A DNA stretch of 64,000 nt from Maritalea mobilis (GCF_019800885.1 NZ_JAHVKE010000003.1:91683-155682), one strand, 5' to 3'. Positions 11,192-20,508 are shown, counted from the first letter of the stretch. The notes: generated from the letters alone by a model not told the origin. Program-made: numbers and translations.

Positions 11192-11273
11192 CATGCGTTT
11201 CGCGGCCTGTCGGCCGCGACCGGGCGAGGCGCGCCCTCGGGCCTCCTGCCGGAGGCCGCTCGGGCGCGCCTTG

Positions 11274-11307
11274 TGCCTCCGGCGGGAGTTTTTTCGCCAA
11301 GATGAAG
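11274..11307 (+). terminator. Terminator with conserved tail, copy A
   Basis: A CTCC/GGAG hairpin is followed by six T bases and then the tail GCCAAGATGAAG. It lies about 80 bases after the dehydrogenase stop in the right orientation for it. The same hairpin-T-tail unit recurs in copy C (22577-22610, opposite strand) with about two differences over 34 bases. Confidence 0.7.
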
Positions 11308-11466
11308 GGACAGGTAACGCTTCGTTAACGTTAACGCGCCATGGTGGGGCTGCGCCGTGAGCTGGAGAGCGAAGCGGCGTCCAAGGTGAAGCCCCGTGCC
11401 CGGACAACACCGGTAGCCAATCCGCTAAAGCCGGGTGCGGGGTGGACCGGGGCGCACCGCTCCTGT

Positions 11467-11505
11467 CTTCATCTTGGCCAAAAAACCTTCGGGGGAGCCC
11501 GAAGG
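11467..11505 (-). terminator. Terminator with conserved tail, copy B (metG)
   Basis: On the minus strand, an 8-pair stem (CCTTCGGG / CCCGAAGG, 4-base loop) is followed by six T bases and the tail GGCCAAGATGAAG. It lies 32 bases past the metG stop and fits as its intrinsic terminator. Confidence 0.8.
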
Positions 11506-11537
11506 GCGGGGGCAGAGCCCCCATGCCTCGGGTGCCG

Positions 11538-13247
11538 TCAGGTGCGGATGCCCGAGAAACGCGCCTGCCAGTCCTCGCGCGCCTCGTCGCTGATCTTGGC
11601 GAAGAGGACATCGGGCACCGTGAAGACATGCCCGGCCGGAAGGGTGCCGACCGCCTGCGCCACGTTCTCGGGCCAGGACAGCTCGGTGCCCATGGCCTTG
11701 GCCATCGCCGCGGCCGCGTCGGGGATGAAGGGCGCGGACAGGCCGGCGTAGAGCGGGATGAGGTTCAGCGCGAATCGGGTGATCGCGGCGGCGCGGTCCG
11801 GGTCTTCCTTGAAGGCGGTCCAGGGAGCGGCGGATTGCAGGTACTCGTTGCCCGCAGCCCAGATGGCGCGCAGCTCGGCCGATGCCTTGCGGATCTCGAT
11901 CGCGTCCATGTGGTGCTGGTAGGCGGCCAGCCGCGTTTCCAGTTCCGCGATCAGGGCCTGTTCCTTATCTCCCATCTCGCCGCCTTCAGGCACGACCTCG
12001 CCAAATTTCGAGCGGCAAAACTTCGTGATCCTGCTGACGAAATTGCCCAGCACGTCGGCGAGGTCCTTGTTTACGCCGGCCTGGAAATTCTCCCACGTGA
12101 ACTCGCTGTCCGAGGTCTCGGGCGCGTGGGACAGAAGCCACCAGCGCCAGTAATCGGCGGGCAGGATTTCCAGCGCCTGGTCCATGAACACGCCGCGCCC
12201 CTGGCTGGTCGAGAACTGGCCGCCATCGTAGTTCAGGTAGTTGAAGGACTTGATGTAATCGACCAGCTTCCACGGCTCGCCCGAGCCGAGGATCGTGGCC
12301 GGGAAGCTGAGCGTGTGGAAGGGCACGTTGTCCTTGCCCATGAACTGGACGTAGCGCACGTCATCGGCACCCTTGTCGGTGCGCCACCAGCGTTCCCAAT
12401 CGGTGCCCTTGCCTGCATCGACCCATTCGGCGGCACAGGCGATGTATTCGATCGGCGCGTCGAACCAGACGTAGAAGACCTTGCCTTCCATCCCGGGCCA
12501 GTCGTCTTCGCCTTTCTTGACCGGGATGCCCCAGTCGAGGTCGCGGGTGATGCCCCGGTCCTGCAGCCCGTCGCCGTCGTTCAGCCATTTCTTGGCGATC
12601 GAGGTGGTCAGCACCGGCCAGTCGGTTTTCGAGTCGATCCACTCTTCCAGTTGCGCGCGCATCGCGGATTGGCGCAGGTAGAGGTGCTTGGTCTCGCGCA
12701 CTTCCAGGTCGGTCGAGCCCGAGATCGCGCTGCGCGGCTCGATCAGGTCGGTCGGGTCCAGCTGCTTGGTGCAGTTCTCGCACTGGTCGCCGCGGGCCTT
12801 GTCGTAGCCGCAGTTGGGGCAGGTGCCCTCGATGTAGCGGTCGGGCAGGAAGCGGCCGTCGGCGTTGGAATAGACCTGTTTTTCGGTCACTTCGCGGATC
12901 AGCCCGGCCTCGGCCAGCTTGCCCGCGAAATGCTGGGTCAGCTTGTGGTTCTGAGGGCTGGAAGACCGCCCGAAATGGTCGAAGGACAGGCGAAAGCCCT
13001 CGGCCAGCCCGGCCTGAACGCCCCACATCTCGGAGCAGTATTCGTCCACCGGCTTGCCAGCCTTGGCCGCGGCCAGCTCGGCCGGGGTGCCGTGTTCGTC
13101 GGTGGCGCAGAGGAACAGAACCTCGTCGCCGCGCGCGCGTCGGTAGCGGGCGTAGAGGTCGGCGGGCAACTGGCTGCCCACGAGGTTGCCGAGATGCTTG
13201 ATCCCGTTGATGTAGGGGATCGCCGAGGTGATGAGGGTGCGCGCCAT
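11538..13247 (-). CDS. metG: Methionyl-tRNA synthetase
   Basis: MetG charges tRNA-Met with methionine. The 569-residue product has the class I ATP motifs as HLGN (18-21) and FSTSQG (345-350), the forms used in this MetG subtype in place of HIGH and KMSKS. It carries a zinc knuckle with C143, C146, C156 and C159 (CPNCGY...CENC). The C-terminal helical anticodon domain is present, and no EMAPII-type tRNA-binding extension follows. The start at 13247 begins [15 protein letters not shown], as expected. The next gene on this strand (SDR) lies 92 bases upstream. Confidence 0.97.
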   Translation of the reverse strand: MARTLITSAIPYINGIKHLGNLVGSQLPADLYARYRRARGDEVLFLCATDEHGTPAELAAAKAGKPVDEYCSEMWGVQAGLAEGFRLSFDHFGRSSSPQNHKLTQHFAGKLAEAGLIREVTEKQVYSNADGRFLPDRYIEGTCPNCGYDKARGDQCENCTKQLDPTDLIEPRSAISGSTDLEVRETKHLYLRQSAMRAQLEEWIDSKTDWPVLTTSIAKKWLNDGDGLQDRGITRDLDWGIPVKKGEDDWPGMEGKVFYVWFDAPIEYIACAAEWVDAGKGTDWERWWRTDKGADDVRYVQFMGKDNVPFHTLSFPATILGSGEPWKLVDYIKSFNYLNYDGGQFSTSQGRGVFMDQALEILPADYWRWWLLSHAPETSDSEFTWENFQAGVNKDLADVLGNFVSRITKFCRSKFGEVVPEGGEMGDKEQALIAELETRLAAYQHHMDAIEIRKASAELRAIWAAGNEYLQSAAPWTAFKEDPDRAAAITRFALNLIPLYAGLSAPFIPDAAAAMAKAMGTELSWPENVAQAVGTLPAGHVFTVPDVLFAKISDEAREDWQARFSGIRT

Positions 13248-13339
13248 AGGGGACTCCTGCCGTGCTGTCGCGCACCGTTTAGCGCCCCCTGCGGCCAGAA
13301 GCCAGAGGTGCGAGTGGCGCCGTCCCGGTCAGGCCGTGC

Positions 13340-14086
13340 CTATTGCGCCGTATAGCCCCCATCGACGAGGTGGTAAGAGCCGGTGATGAAGCTGGCGGCC
13401 TCGGACAGGAGGTAACAGGTCAGCGTCGCGACCTCTTCCGGGGTGCCCATGCGTTTGAGTGCATGGAGCCCGGCGAGATAGCTTTGGGTGTCCGCGTCGA
13501 GATGCTTGTCGATCAGGGGGGTATGGATGAAGCCCGGCCCCACGGCGTTGATCCGGATATTGTCCGCGGCATGTTCCAGCGCCGCCGTTTTGGTCAGCCC
13601 CAGCAGCGCGTGTTTCGCGGCGACATAGGGCGAGGCCGTGGCGAAGCCGACGCTGCCGAGGATCGAGGCGATATTGACGATGGACCCGCCACCGCCCGCC
13701 TTCATGACGGGAATGGCGTAGCGCATGCCGTAGAAAACGCCGTGCAGGTTCACGTCGATCACCTGGTGCCAGCCGTCGAGCGGGTAGTTGCCCGTGGGCT
13801 CTGCCGGCCCGCCGATGCCCGCGTTGTTGACGAGCAGGTCCAGCCGTCCGGTCTTGGCCACGGCGAGTTTCACCATTGCCTCGACCTGGTCGGGTTTGGC
13901 CACGTCCGTCGCGCAGGAGATTGCACCATGCCCGATTTCTTCGGCCTTTTCGGCCGCGTCCTCGGCGCTCAGGTCCGCCAGAAGGACCGTGGCGCCGCTA
14001 TGGGCCAGTTCCTTGGCGATGGCAAAGCCGATGCCGGATGCTGCGCCGGTGACAATGGCCGTTTTGTCGTCGAATCGAATGTCCAT
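13340..14086 (-). CDS. Short-chain dehydrogenase/reductase
   Basis: The 248-residue product is a classical SDR. It has the NAD(P)-binding TGAASGIG (13-20), the NNAG block (87-90), and the catalytic S141, Y154 and K158 (YxxxK). D38 after the second strand suggests a preference for NAD(H). The end YHLVDGGYTAQ is typical. Substrates of such enzymes cannot be told from sequence. It lies between metG and an MFS transporter gene on the same strand, with 99 bases to the latter, so an operon is possible but not shown. Confidence 0.9.
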   Translation of the reverse strand: MDIRFDDKTAIVTGAASGIGFAIAKELAHSGATVLLADLSAEDAAEKAEEIGHGAISCATDVAKPDQVEAMVKLAVAKTGRLDLLVNNAGIGGPAEPTGNYPLDGWHQVIDVNLHGVFYGMRYAIPVMKAGGGGSIVNIASILGSVGFATASPYVAAKHALLGLTKTAALEHAADNIRINAVGPGFIHTPLIDKHLDADTQSYLAGLHALKRMGTPEEVATLTCYLLSEAASFITGSYHLVDGGYTAQ

Positions 14087-14185
14087 GAAGACCTCCTTTG
14101 CCGGTCTTGTGAGCGGTTTGGGATGGTTGCCAGATTATGCGTCGCTTGGGGCGCCGACCTTGATCCGGAACAAGGCGCACGGCGT

Positions 14186-15403
14186 TTAGTCGTCGCCCCG
14201 GCGAAAGATCCGCCCGACAAGGAACGAGGTGCGCGGGATCCAGACATAGGGGGCGCGCTGGTCCGTGGGGGCACGACGACGCATGCGCCACAGGCCAAAG
14301 ACGAGCAGCCCGCCATGGGCCAGCGCGACGAAGGCGAACAGTGCCGCCGGTCCGTAAGCGGCGATCAGGCTGGAGGTCAGAAGCGGGGCGATGATGGCCC
14401 CGAGCGCGTAGAAGAACATCAGCGCGGCGGACAACTCGACCCTCTGGCTGTCCTCGGCCCAGTCATGGGCATGCGCCGCCGAGATCGAATAGATCGGAAA
14501 GGTGGTCAGCCCGAAGATTAGCGCCGCAAGGAAGATCGCGGCGAGGCCGAGGCCCGCACTTGCCACGGTCAGGCCGCAGGCGGCGACGGAGGCGACCGAG
14601 AACCAGATCAGCACCTGCCGCCGGTCGTGGCGGTCTGCCAGCCAGCCGGCGGGCACCTGCGCCAGTGCGCCCCCAAGGACGAACGCGGCGAGGAAGAAAC
14701 CGATCTGGTCGGGGCGCAGCCCGACTTCCGCGCCGTAAAGCGGGCCGACCATGCGAAACGAGGCGCCCGAGACGCCCGAGACGATCACACCGGCCACGGC
14801 GAGCGGCGACAATCGCCACGCAAGGCCCGGGCGCAGGCGGGGGGCGGTGCCGGTCTCGGGCTGGCTCAGCCGGGTCAGCGTCAGCGGCAGAAGCGCCGCG
14901 ATGCACAGGAGCGCAAGGATGTTGTAGGAGACGTAGGAAGCGGGCGCGAGCACCCCGATCAGCAATTGCGCGGCCAGCGATCCGCCCGTGTCCACCATCC
15001 GGTAGGTGCCCATGGTGCGCCCGCGCGTGGCGTTCGTGACCTTGGCCTGAAGCCAGGCCTCGATCACCGTGTAGGCCCCCGCGATGCACAGCCCCGAGGC
15101 CACCCGCATCACTGCCCAGGCGTAGGGATGGGTGACCAGCATATGCGCGATCAGGCCGATGGCGCCCATGGCAGTGAAAGCGGCAAAGGCGCGGGAATGG
15201 CCGACCGAGCCCATCAGGCGTGGGGCGAACCAGCAGCCGATGAAGAACCCGAAGAAATGCGCCGAGCCCAGAAGGCCGATCTGCCCGTTGGTAAAGCCCA
15301 GTTCGGTGCCGGACAGCACGTCCAGCGGCCCCACGCCCCCCGAGGACAGTTGCAACAGGATGACGGAGAGGAAGAGGGCGGCAAAGGAAATCAGCAGGCG
15401 CAT
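14186..15403 (-). CDS. MFS transporter, YcaD-like
   Basis: The 405-residue product has about 12 hydrophobic helices, and the N-terminal half carries the loop R-LMGSVGHSRAFAAF and VIEAWLQAK. The latter (EAWL after an A-x-T) and the overall layout resemble the YcaD branch of the major facilitator superfamily. A loop between helices 8 and 9 contains LADRHDRRQVL, the repeated MFS motif A. The transported compound is unknown. No dedicated regulator lies next to it. Confidence 0.85.
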   Translation of the reverse strand: MRLLISFAALFLSVILLQLSSGGVGPLDVLSGTELGFTNGQIGLLGSAHFFGFFIGCWFAPRLMGSVGHSRAFAAFTAMGAIGLIAHMLVTHPYAWAVMRVASGLCIAGAYTVIEAWLQAKVTNATRGRTMGTYRMVDTGGSLAAQLLIGVLAPASYVSYNILALLCIAALLPLTLTRLSQPETGTAPRLRPGLAWRLSPLAVAGVIVSGVSGASFRMVGPLYGAEVGLRPDQIGFFLAAFVLGGALAQVPAGWLADRHDRRQVLIWFSVASVAACGLTVASAGLGLAAIFLAALIFGLTTFPIYSISAAHAHDWAEDSQRVELSAALMFFYALGAIIAPLLTSSLIAAYGPAALFAFVALAHGGLLVFGLWRMRRRAPTDQRAPYVWIPRTSFLVGRIFRRGDD

Positions 15404-15495
15404 GGGGGCTTGGGTCAGTTGGGCAATATGCCTGACCTATCGCGTCGCCCGGCGCGCCTCTGGCCTGTTTGCGTCAGGGGGGCGTCGATTTCGGG

Positions 15496-16122
15496 TCAGG
15501 CGGGTTCGCGCGCGGCCGGGGTGGCGGCGATCTCGGGCGCGCCGCGTGGCCCGCGCCGGATCGGCCAATCGCCCGGTGGCGCCTCGCGCGCGCGGATGCG
15601 GTGCAGGTGCCACGCCCCCGGCGCGGGGCTTTTGTGGGTCGGGTCCAGCCGCCAGCGCGTCTCGACCCCCGGCGCGCCGCCGTCCCCCGGCGTCAGCAAG
15701 AGCGCCAGCGGCGCGCGGCCGGTGGCCTCGGCCCCGGCCTCGGCGGCGAGATGCAGGCGGCGCACGGGTGTCAGCGCGGGGGGCTCCGGCAGGTCGCCCA
15801 CCACCAGCGGAACCGCGCCGCTGCGCAGAGCCTCTTCCATCGACCAGAGCAGGTCGCTGGCGCGGGTCGGCTCCACGAAAACCAGGCGGCCCGGCGCGAT
15901 CTCCTCGACCATGCCGGCCATATGGGGGCGGTCCGGGTGCCAGGCGGGGCGAATCCAGAGCACCGGACCGGTCGTGCCGCGCGCCAGCCACAGCGCCAGG
16001 CGCCGCCGCGCCGCGCCGCAAAACTCGTGCGCGCGTCCGGCCGTCAGCGCGAAGGGGCCGCAGAACGGCACCATCGGGCGCGGCTGTCGGTGGCTGTGAC
16101 GGGTGATGCGGGCGGGGTCCAT
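15496..16122 (-). CDS. ImuA-like RecA/SulA-fold protein without ImuB or DnaE2 beside it
   Basis: The 208-residue product starts with a segment containing GRAHEFCGAARRRLALWLA. It continues with GPVLWIRP, a RASDLLWSMEEALRSGAVPLVVGDL block and RRLHLAAEAG, then a proline-rich tail with WHLHRIRAR. This order matches the ImuA family, the RecA-like partner of the ImuB-DnaE2 mutasome. Canonical Walker residues are not visible. Normally imuA-imuB-dnaE2 form an SOS operon; here the gene stands alone, between an MFS gene and a divergent aldo/keto reductase gene. The ImuA assignment rests on pattern matching by eye and could be a distant relative. Confidence 0.6.
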   Translation of the reverse strand: MDPARITRHSHRQPRPMVPFCGPFALTAGRAHEFCGAARRRLALWLARGTTGPVLWIRPAWHPDRPHMAGMVEEIAPGRLVFVEPTRASDLLWSMEEALRSGAVPLVVGDLPEPPALTPVRRLHLAAEAGAEATGRAPLALLLTPGDGGAPGVETRWRLDPTHKSPAPGAWHLHRIRAREAPPGDWPIRRGPRGAPEIAATPAAREPA

Positions 16123-16232
16123 ATGGTAAATGATAGATGTTCCCTAAATGTTCTCAAGCCCCATCTTGCCCTCGGGCTTCGGCGCCTTAGGGTGCGCCGC
16201 AATCGTGATCACGAACAGGACGAGGGACAGCC

Positions 16233-17279
16233 ATGCGCCGCATTCAACTGGGCAGCACCGATCAGACCATTACCGATTACTGCCTCGGCACGATGACCTG
16301 GGGCAACCAGACCCCCGAGGATGATGCCCACCGTCAGATGGACATGGCGCTGGAGGCCGGGATTGACATCGTCGACACGGCCGAGATGTACCCGGTGAAC
16401 CCCGTCACCGCCGAAACCGTCGGCCTGACCGAAACGATCCTCGGCAACTGGAACGCGGCCAATCCGGGGCGTCGTGACGACTACGTGCTCGCCACCAAGA
16501 TCACGGGCAAGAACAAGGCCTTCGTCCGGCCCGAGCAGGACATCACCGCAGAAACCTTCGCCGAGGCGCTGGATGCCTCGCTGACCCGTTTGCGGACCGA
16601 TCATATCGACATCTACCAGCTGCACTGGCCCAACCGTGGCAGCTACCATTTCCGCCAAAGCTGGACCTACGACCCCTCGCAGCAGGACAAGGCCGCGACG
16701 CTGGCCAACATGCTCGAGGTGCTGGAGGCCGCGAAAGCCGCCCAGAAGGCGGGCAAGATCGGCCATTTCGCCCTGTCGAACGAAAGCGCCTGGGGCACGG
16801 CGCAATGGCTGCGCCTGTCCGAGCAGCACGACCTGCCGCGCGTGCAGACGATCCAGAACGAATACTCGCTCCTCTGCCGCCTCTATGACACCGACCTTGC
16901 CGAACTGGCGGTGAACGAGCAGGTGACGCTTCTGGCCTACTCGCCCCTCGCGGCGGGGCTGTTGACCGGGAAGTACCAGAACGGCGCGGTCCCGACGGGC
17001 AGCCGGATGGAAGGCAATGGCGATCTCGGCGGGCGCGCGACCGGTCGCGCCTTCGAGGCCGTGGCGGCCTACATGGCGGTCGCCGAGAAGCACGGGCTCG
17101 ACGTGGTTCACATGGCGCTTGCCTTCACGGTGCAGCGGCCCTTCCCGGTCTCCACGATCTTTGGCGCGACCACGTCAGACCAGCTTCAGCGCATCCTCGA
17201 TGGGTTGGACGTGCACCTGTCCGACGAGGTTCTGGAAGAGCTGGCTGCGGTCCACAAGGCGCATCCGATGCCGTATTGA
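16233..17279 (+). CDS. Aldo/keto reductase, Tas-like
   Basis: The 348-residue product is a single-domain TIM-barrel reductase. The catalytic set is visible: D48 and Y53 in IVDTAEMYPVNP, the lysine in YVLATKITGK, and the histidine in IYQLHWPN. The insert MYPVNPVTAETVGLTET closely resembles E. coli Tas, which defines the subfamily. The NADPH site at the C-terminus (FGATTSDQLQRILDGL) is present. It is divergent from the ImuA-like gene, with 110 bases between starts. The physiological substrate is not known. Confidence 0.9.
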   Translation: MRRIQLGSTDQTITDYCLGTMTWGNQTPEDDAHRQMDMALEAGIDIVDTAEMYPVNPVTAETVGLTETILGNWNAANPGRRDDYVLATKITGKNKAFVRPEQDITAETFAEALDASLTRLRTDHIDIYQLHWPNRGSYHFRQSWTYDPSQQDKAATLANMLEVLEAAKAAQKAGKIGHFALSNESAWGTAQWLRLSEQHDLPRVQTIQNEYSLLCRLYDTDLAELAVNEQVTLLAYSPLAAGLLTGKYQNGAVPTGSRMEGNGDLGGRATGRAFEAVAAYMAVAEKHGLDVVHMALAFTVQRPFPVSTIFGATTSDQLQRILDGLDVHLSDEVLEELAAVHKAHPMPY

Positions 17280-17378
17280 TGGCGTGGGGTGAGCCTGTGG
17301 ATGGCTTGTGGATAAGTGCGTAATCCTGAATCATTGAGGTGAAATAATCGTATCAACCCAAGAATAATGTCGAGAAAT

Positions 17379-17422
17379 GAAAAGCGGGCATTGCGCCGAA
17401 ACGATCCGGCCGACCGCTTTTC
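17379..17422. promoter_or_regulatory. Spaced inverted repeat upstream of the carnitine operon
   Basis: GAAAAGCGG (17379-17387) and CCGCTTTTC (17414-17422) are perfect 9-base inverted arms, 35 bases centre to centre. They lie about 85-130 bases before the BKACE start. No T run follows, so an operator for an unlinked regulator is more likely than a terminator. Confidence 0.35.
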
Positions 17423-17507
17423 GGAATGTTTCTGGCCCGATCAGCCCTTGCACCGCCAGAAGCCCCATTGTGTCATGCCCGGAACGGCACAGCAGGAGGG
17501 CGAAGGG

Positions 17508-18425
17508 ATGTCACTGACCATGACGCGCGAGGTGTTCATCACCTGCGCGGTGACGGGGTCGGGCCAGACGCAGGACCGAAGCCCGCATGTGCCCCGCAGC
17601 CCCGAAGACATCGCCGAGGCCGCCATCGACGCGGCCAAGGCCGGGGCGGCCATCGCGCATCTCCATGTTCGCGACCCCGAGACCGGCCAGCCGTCGCGCG
17701 ACCCGGCGCTCTATCGGCGCGCCGTCGACCTGATCCGCGCCAGCGACACCGATGTCATCCTGAACCTGACGGCGGGGATGGGGGGAGATCTGGTGTTCGG
17801 CCCCCCGGACCGGCCCCTGCCATTGGCCGACGGCACCGACTTCATCTCGGCCGAGGAACGTTTGACCCATATCGCCGAGTGCCGCCCCGAGATCTGCACG
17901 CTGGATTGCGGGACGATGAATTTCGCCGAGGCTGATTACGTGATGTCCAACACGCCCGGCATGCTGCGCGCGATGGGGCGCCGCATGGAGGCGTTGGGCG
18001 TCAAGCCGGAGGTCGAGTGTTTCGACACCGGCCACCTGTGGTTCGCGAAACAGCTGGTGGCCGAAGGCGTGCTGTCCGACCCGGCGTTGGTGCAGCTTTG
18101 CATGGGGGTGCCCTGGGGCGCGCCGAACGACCTGGCCACGTTCAACGCGATGGTCGCCGCCATCCCGGAGCATTGGACATTTTCCGCCTTCTCGTTGGGG
18201 CGCGATCAAATGGCCTATGCCGCCGCGGCGATCCTTGCCGGGGGGCATATCCGCGTCGGGCTGGAAGACAATTTGTTCTTGGAAAAAGGCGTCTTGGCGA
18301 CCAATGCTCAACTTGTCGAGCGCGCGCGCGGCATTGCCGAAGCCATGGGCGCGCGCATCCTCTCGCCCGCCGAAGTGCGCGAAAAGCTCGGGCTCAAGGC
18401 GCATCATCCGGAGGCAGCCCAATGA
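17508..18425 (+). CDS. Beta-keto acid cleavage enzyme (BKACE, DUF849), probable 3-dehydrocarnitine cleavage
   Basis: BKACE enzymes condense a beta-keto acid with acetyl-CoA to give acetoacetate and a new CoA ester. The 305-residue product has the zinc-binding HLHVRDPETG (H51, H53) and the conserved GGHIRVGLEDNLFL end block. The ATG at 17508 has GGAGG 8 bases upstream. It is coupled by a 4-base overlap to an SGNH hydrolase gene, then to a carnitine 3-dehydrogenase/thioesterase fusion. This context points to 3-dehydrocarnitine as substrate, yielding betainyl-CoA and acetoacetate. The family is certain; the substrate is inferred. Confidence 0.9.
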   Translation: MSLTMTREVFITCAVTGSGQTQDRSPHVPRSPEDIAEAAIDAAKAGAAIAHLHVRDPETGQPSRDPALYRRAVDLIRASDTDVILNLTAGMGGDLVFGPPDRPLPLADGTDFISAEERLTHIAECRPEICTLDCGTMNFAEADYVMSNTPGMLRAMGRRMEALGVKPEVECFDTGHLWFAKQLVAEGVLSDPALVQLCMGVPWGAPNDLATFNAMVAAIPEHWTFSAFSLGRDQMAYAAAAILAGGHIRVGLEDNLFLEKGVLATNAQLVERARGIAEAMGARILSPAEVREKLGLKAHHPEAAQ

Positions 18426-19057
18426 CCACGATCCTGTGTTACGGCGACAGCAACACCCACGGCACCATGCCGTTCGAGGAGTTCGGTGTGCGGCGGCGGC
18501 ACCTGCAAGGCAGCCGCTGGCCCGATACCATGGCCGCCGCGCTCGGCCCCCGCTACCAGGTGATCGCCGAAGGGTTGCCGGGACGCACGACCGTGCATGA
18601 GGACCTTGTGGAGGGGGGCAAACGCTCGGGCCTCGACGTTCTGCCGGCGATCCTGCACAGCCACGAACCGATCGACCTGCTGATCCTGATGCTTGGCACG
18701 AACGACCTGAAACCGCGCTTTTCGGTGACGGCTTTCGAGATCGCGCGCTCGGTCGAACGGCTGGTGATCCTGTCGCGCCAGCTTCTGCCGTCCCTGCCGA
18801 TCCTGCTGTTCTCGCCCGCGCCGGTGCGCGAGGTCGGAACCCTGGCCGAAGTCTTCGCAGGGGCCGAGACGCGCCAGATCGGGTTGCCCGGCCATCTGCG
18901 GGACGTGGCGGATCGGCAAGGTTGCGGGTTTCTCGATGTCGGTTTGCATGTCGATGTCTCGCCCGTCGACGGCGTGCACTGGGAGGGAGAGCTGCACCGC
19001 ACCTTCGGAGCGGTTGCCGCGGATGCCGTGCGGGCGCAGATGGAGGGGGGCGAATGA
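18422..19057 (+). CDS. SGNH/GDSL hydrolase in the carnitine operon
   Basis: The 211-residue product shows all SGNH blocks: GDSN with the nucleophile S10, the glycine in GLPGRTT, GTND in block III, and DGVH in block V. No signal peptide is visible, so it is a cytosolic esterase or lipase-like enzyme. It overlaps the genes on both sides by 4 bases, so it belongs to the carnitine operon. An esterase here might hydrolyse acyl-carnitines or related choline esters before oxidation. That role is a hypothesis from context only. Confidence 0.88.
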   Translation: MTTILCYGDSNTHGTMPFEEFGVRRRHLQGSRWPDTMAAALGPRYQVIAEGLPGRTTVHEDLVEGGKRSGLDVLPAILHSHEPIDLLILMLGTNDLKPRFSVTAFEIARSVERLVILSRQLLPSLPILLFSPAPVREVGTLAEVFAGAETRQIGLPGHLRDVADRQGCGFLDVGLHVDVSPVDGVHWEGELHRTFGAVAADAVRAQMEGGE

Positions 19058-20508
19058 CCCGGCAAGCGGCGATCCTTGGTGCGGGCGTCATCGGCGCGGG
19101 TTGGGCCGCGCGCTTTGCGCTCATGGGATGGGACGTCGCGGTGTTCGATCCGTCCCCGACGGCCAAGGCGACGGTCGAGGCCGCGTTGGACCGCGCGCGC
19201 GCCAGCCTTCCGGCCCTTTACGACTCGCCGCTGCCGCCCGAGGGGCGAGTGACCCATGCCGCCGATCTTGCAAGCGCGGTGCGGGATGCCGCGTGGATAC
19301 AGGAGAGTGTGCCGGAGCGACTCGACCTGAAACATGCTTTATTTCAAGAAGTTCAGGCGCAGTGTTCACCTGAGGTGATCATCGCCTCCTCGACCTCGGG
19401 CTTCACGCCGACCGAGTTGCAGGCGGGGGCACAGCGGCCCGGACAGATCATCGTCGCCCACCCCTTCAACCCGGTCTACCTGTTGCCTCTGGTCGAACTG
19501 GTGGGGTCAGGTGAGACGCCGAGGGACCTGATGACCAAGTCCGAACAGGTTCTGGACAGCCTCGGCATGGCGCCGCTGACCATCGAGGCCGAGGTGCCCG
19601 CCCATATCGCGGATCGGCTTCTGGAGGCCGTCTGGCGCGAGGCGCTGTGGCTCGTGAAGGACGGGGTGGCGACCACGGGCCAGATCGACGATGCGATCCG
19701 CCTCGGGTTTGGCCTGCGTTGGGCGCAGATGGGCCTCTTCGAGACCTATCGCATCGCCGGTGGGGACGGCGGCATGGCCCATTTCCTGCGGCAGTTCGGA
19801 CCTGCCCTGCAATGGCCCTGGACCAAGCTGATGGACGTGCCGGAGCTGGGCGAGGCGCTTGTCCAAAAGATTGCCGCGCAATCGGATGCGCAGTCCGGCG
19901 CGCATTCCATCGCCGAGCTTGAGGCCATGCGCGACGACAACCTCGTCTCGATCCTGCGCGTCCTGAAGGACCGCAATGCAGGCGCTGGCGCGGTCTTGCG
20001 CGGCCACGAAGCGGGGCTTGCCTTGCCCGCGCCGGACCCGGACACGCCCGCGATGCCCGTGACCTTGGATCGGCAGGTGCCCGTCACCTGGGTCGATTAC
20101 AACGGGCACATGAACGAGGCGCGATTTCTGCAAGCGTTTTCAAATGCCTGCGACCAGTTACTGCATTGGGCCGGTATGACGCCCGAGGCGATCGCAGAGG
20201 GCCACAGCGTCTTTACCGTCGAAACCCATATCCGGCATCTGGACGAGGTGCAGATCGGCGATCGCATCCGGGTCAAGGCCCGCGTGATCGAGGGGGGCGG
20301 CAAGAAATTCCACATCTGGCAGGAGTTGTGGGTTGGCGACCGGCTTTGCGCGACCGGCGAACAGATGCTGTTGCATGTCGATCTGGCGACGCGCCGGTCC
20401 GCCGTGCCGCCGGACCAGATCGCCAATTGGCTGGCACGGGCCAAGGCGGCCCATGCCGATCTGCCCTGGCCCGAGGGCGTGGGCCGCGCGGTGGGGCAAA
20501 GCGCCTAG
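19054..20508 (+). CDS. lcdH: L-carnitine 3-dehydrogenase fused to a hotdog thioesterase (betainyl-CoA thioesterase)
   Basis: The 484-residue product has two parts. Residues 1-320 form a 3-hydroxyacyl-CoA-dehydrogenase-like NAD enzyme with the nucleotide loop GAGVIGAGW (9-17), the SSTSG block and catalytic H136 in VAHPFNP. From about residue 338 to the end lies a 4-HBT-type hotdog domain with VDYNGHMNEARFLQAF. This fusion is the known layout of L-carnitine dehydrogenase with betainyl-CoA thioesterase. Together with BKACE it would turn L-carnitine into glycine betaine plus acetoacetate. It overlaps the SGNH gene by 4 bases. No regulator or carnitine importer is adjacent. Confidence 0.92.
   Translation: MTRQAAILGAGVIGAGWAARFALMGWDVAVFDPSPTAKATVEAALDRARASLPALYDSPLPPEGRVTHAADLASAVRDAAWIQESVPERLDLKHALFQEVQAQCSPEVIIASSTSGFTPTELQAGAQRPGQIIVAHPFNPVYLLPLVELVGSGETPRDLMTKSEQVLDSLGMAPLTIEAEVPAHIADRLLEAVWREALWLVKDGVATTGQIDDAIRLGFGLRWAQMGLFETYRIAGGDGGMAHFLRQFGPALQWPWTKLMDVPELGEALVQKIAAQSDAQSGAHSIAELEAMRDDNLVSILRVLKDRNAGAGAVLRGHEAGLALPAPDPDTPAMPVTLDRQVPVTWVDYNGHMNEARFLQAFSNACDQLLHWAGMTPEAIAEGHSVFTVETHIRHLDEVQIGDRIRVKARVIEGGGKKFHIWQELWVGDRLCATGEQMLLHVDLATRRSAVPPDQIANWLARAKAAHADLPWPEGVGRAVGQSA

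Larger units (their letters stand above)
11192..11537. other. Gene-free stretch between convergent genes, holding two terminator-type repeats
   Basis: No credible coding region is visible in these 346 bases, which separate the dehydrogenase and metG (convergent). It holds a GC-rich palindrome cluster (11207-11272), a terminator for the left gene (11274-11307), a GTTAAC pair at 11327-11337, and the metG terminator (11467-11505). Confidence 0.7.

Noticed and set aside
11327..11337. GTTAACGTTAAC tandem in the dehydrogenase/metG gap
   Set aside because: It resembles CtrA or origin-type A/T motifs, but lies between convergent genes with no start nearby and does not match TTAACCAT.
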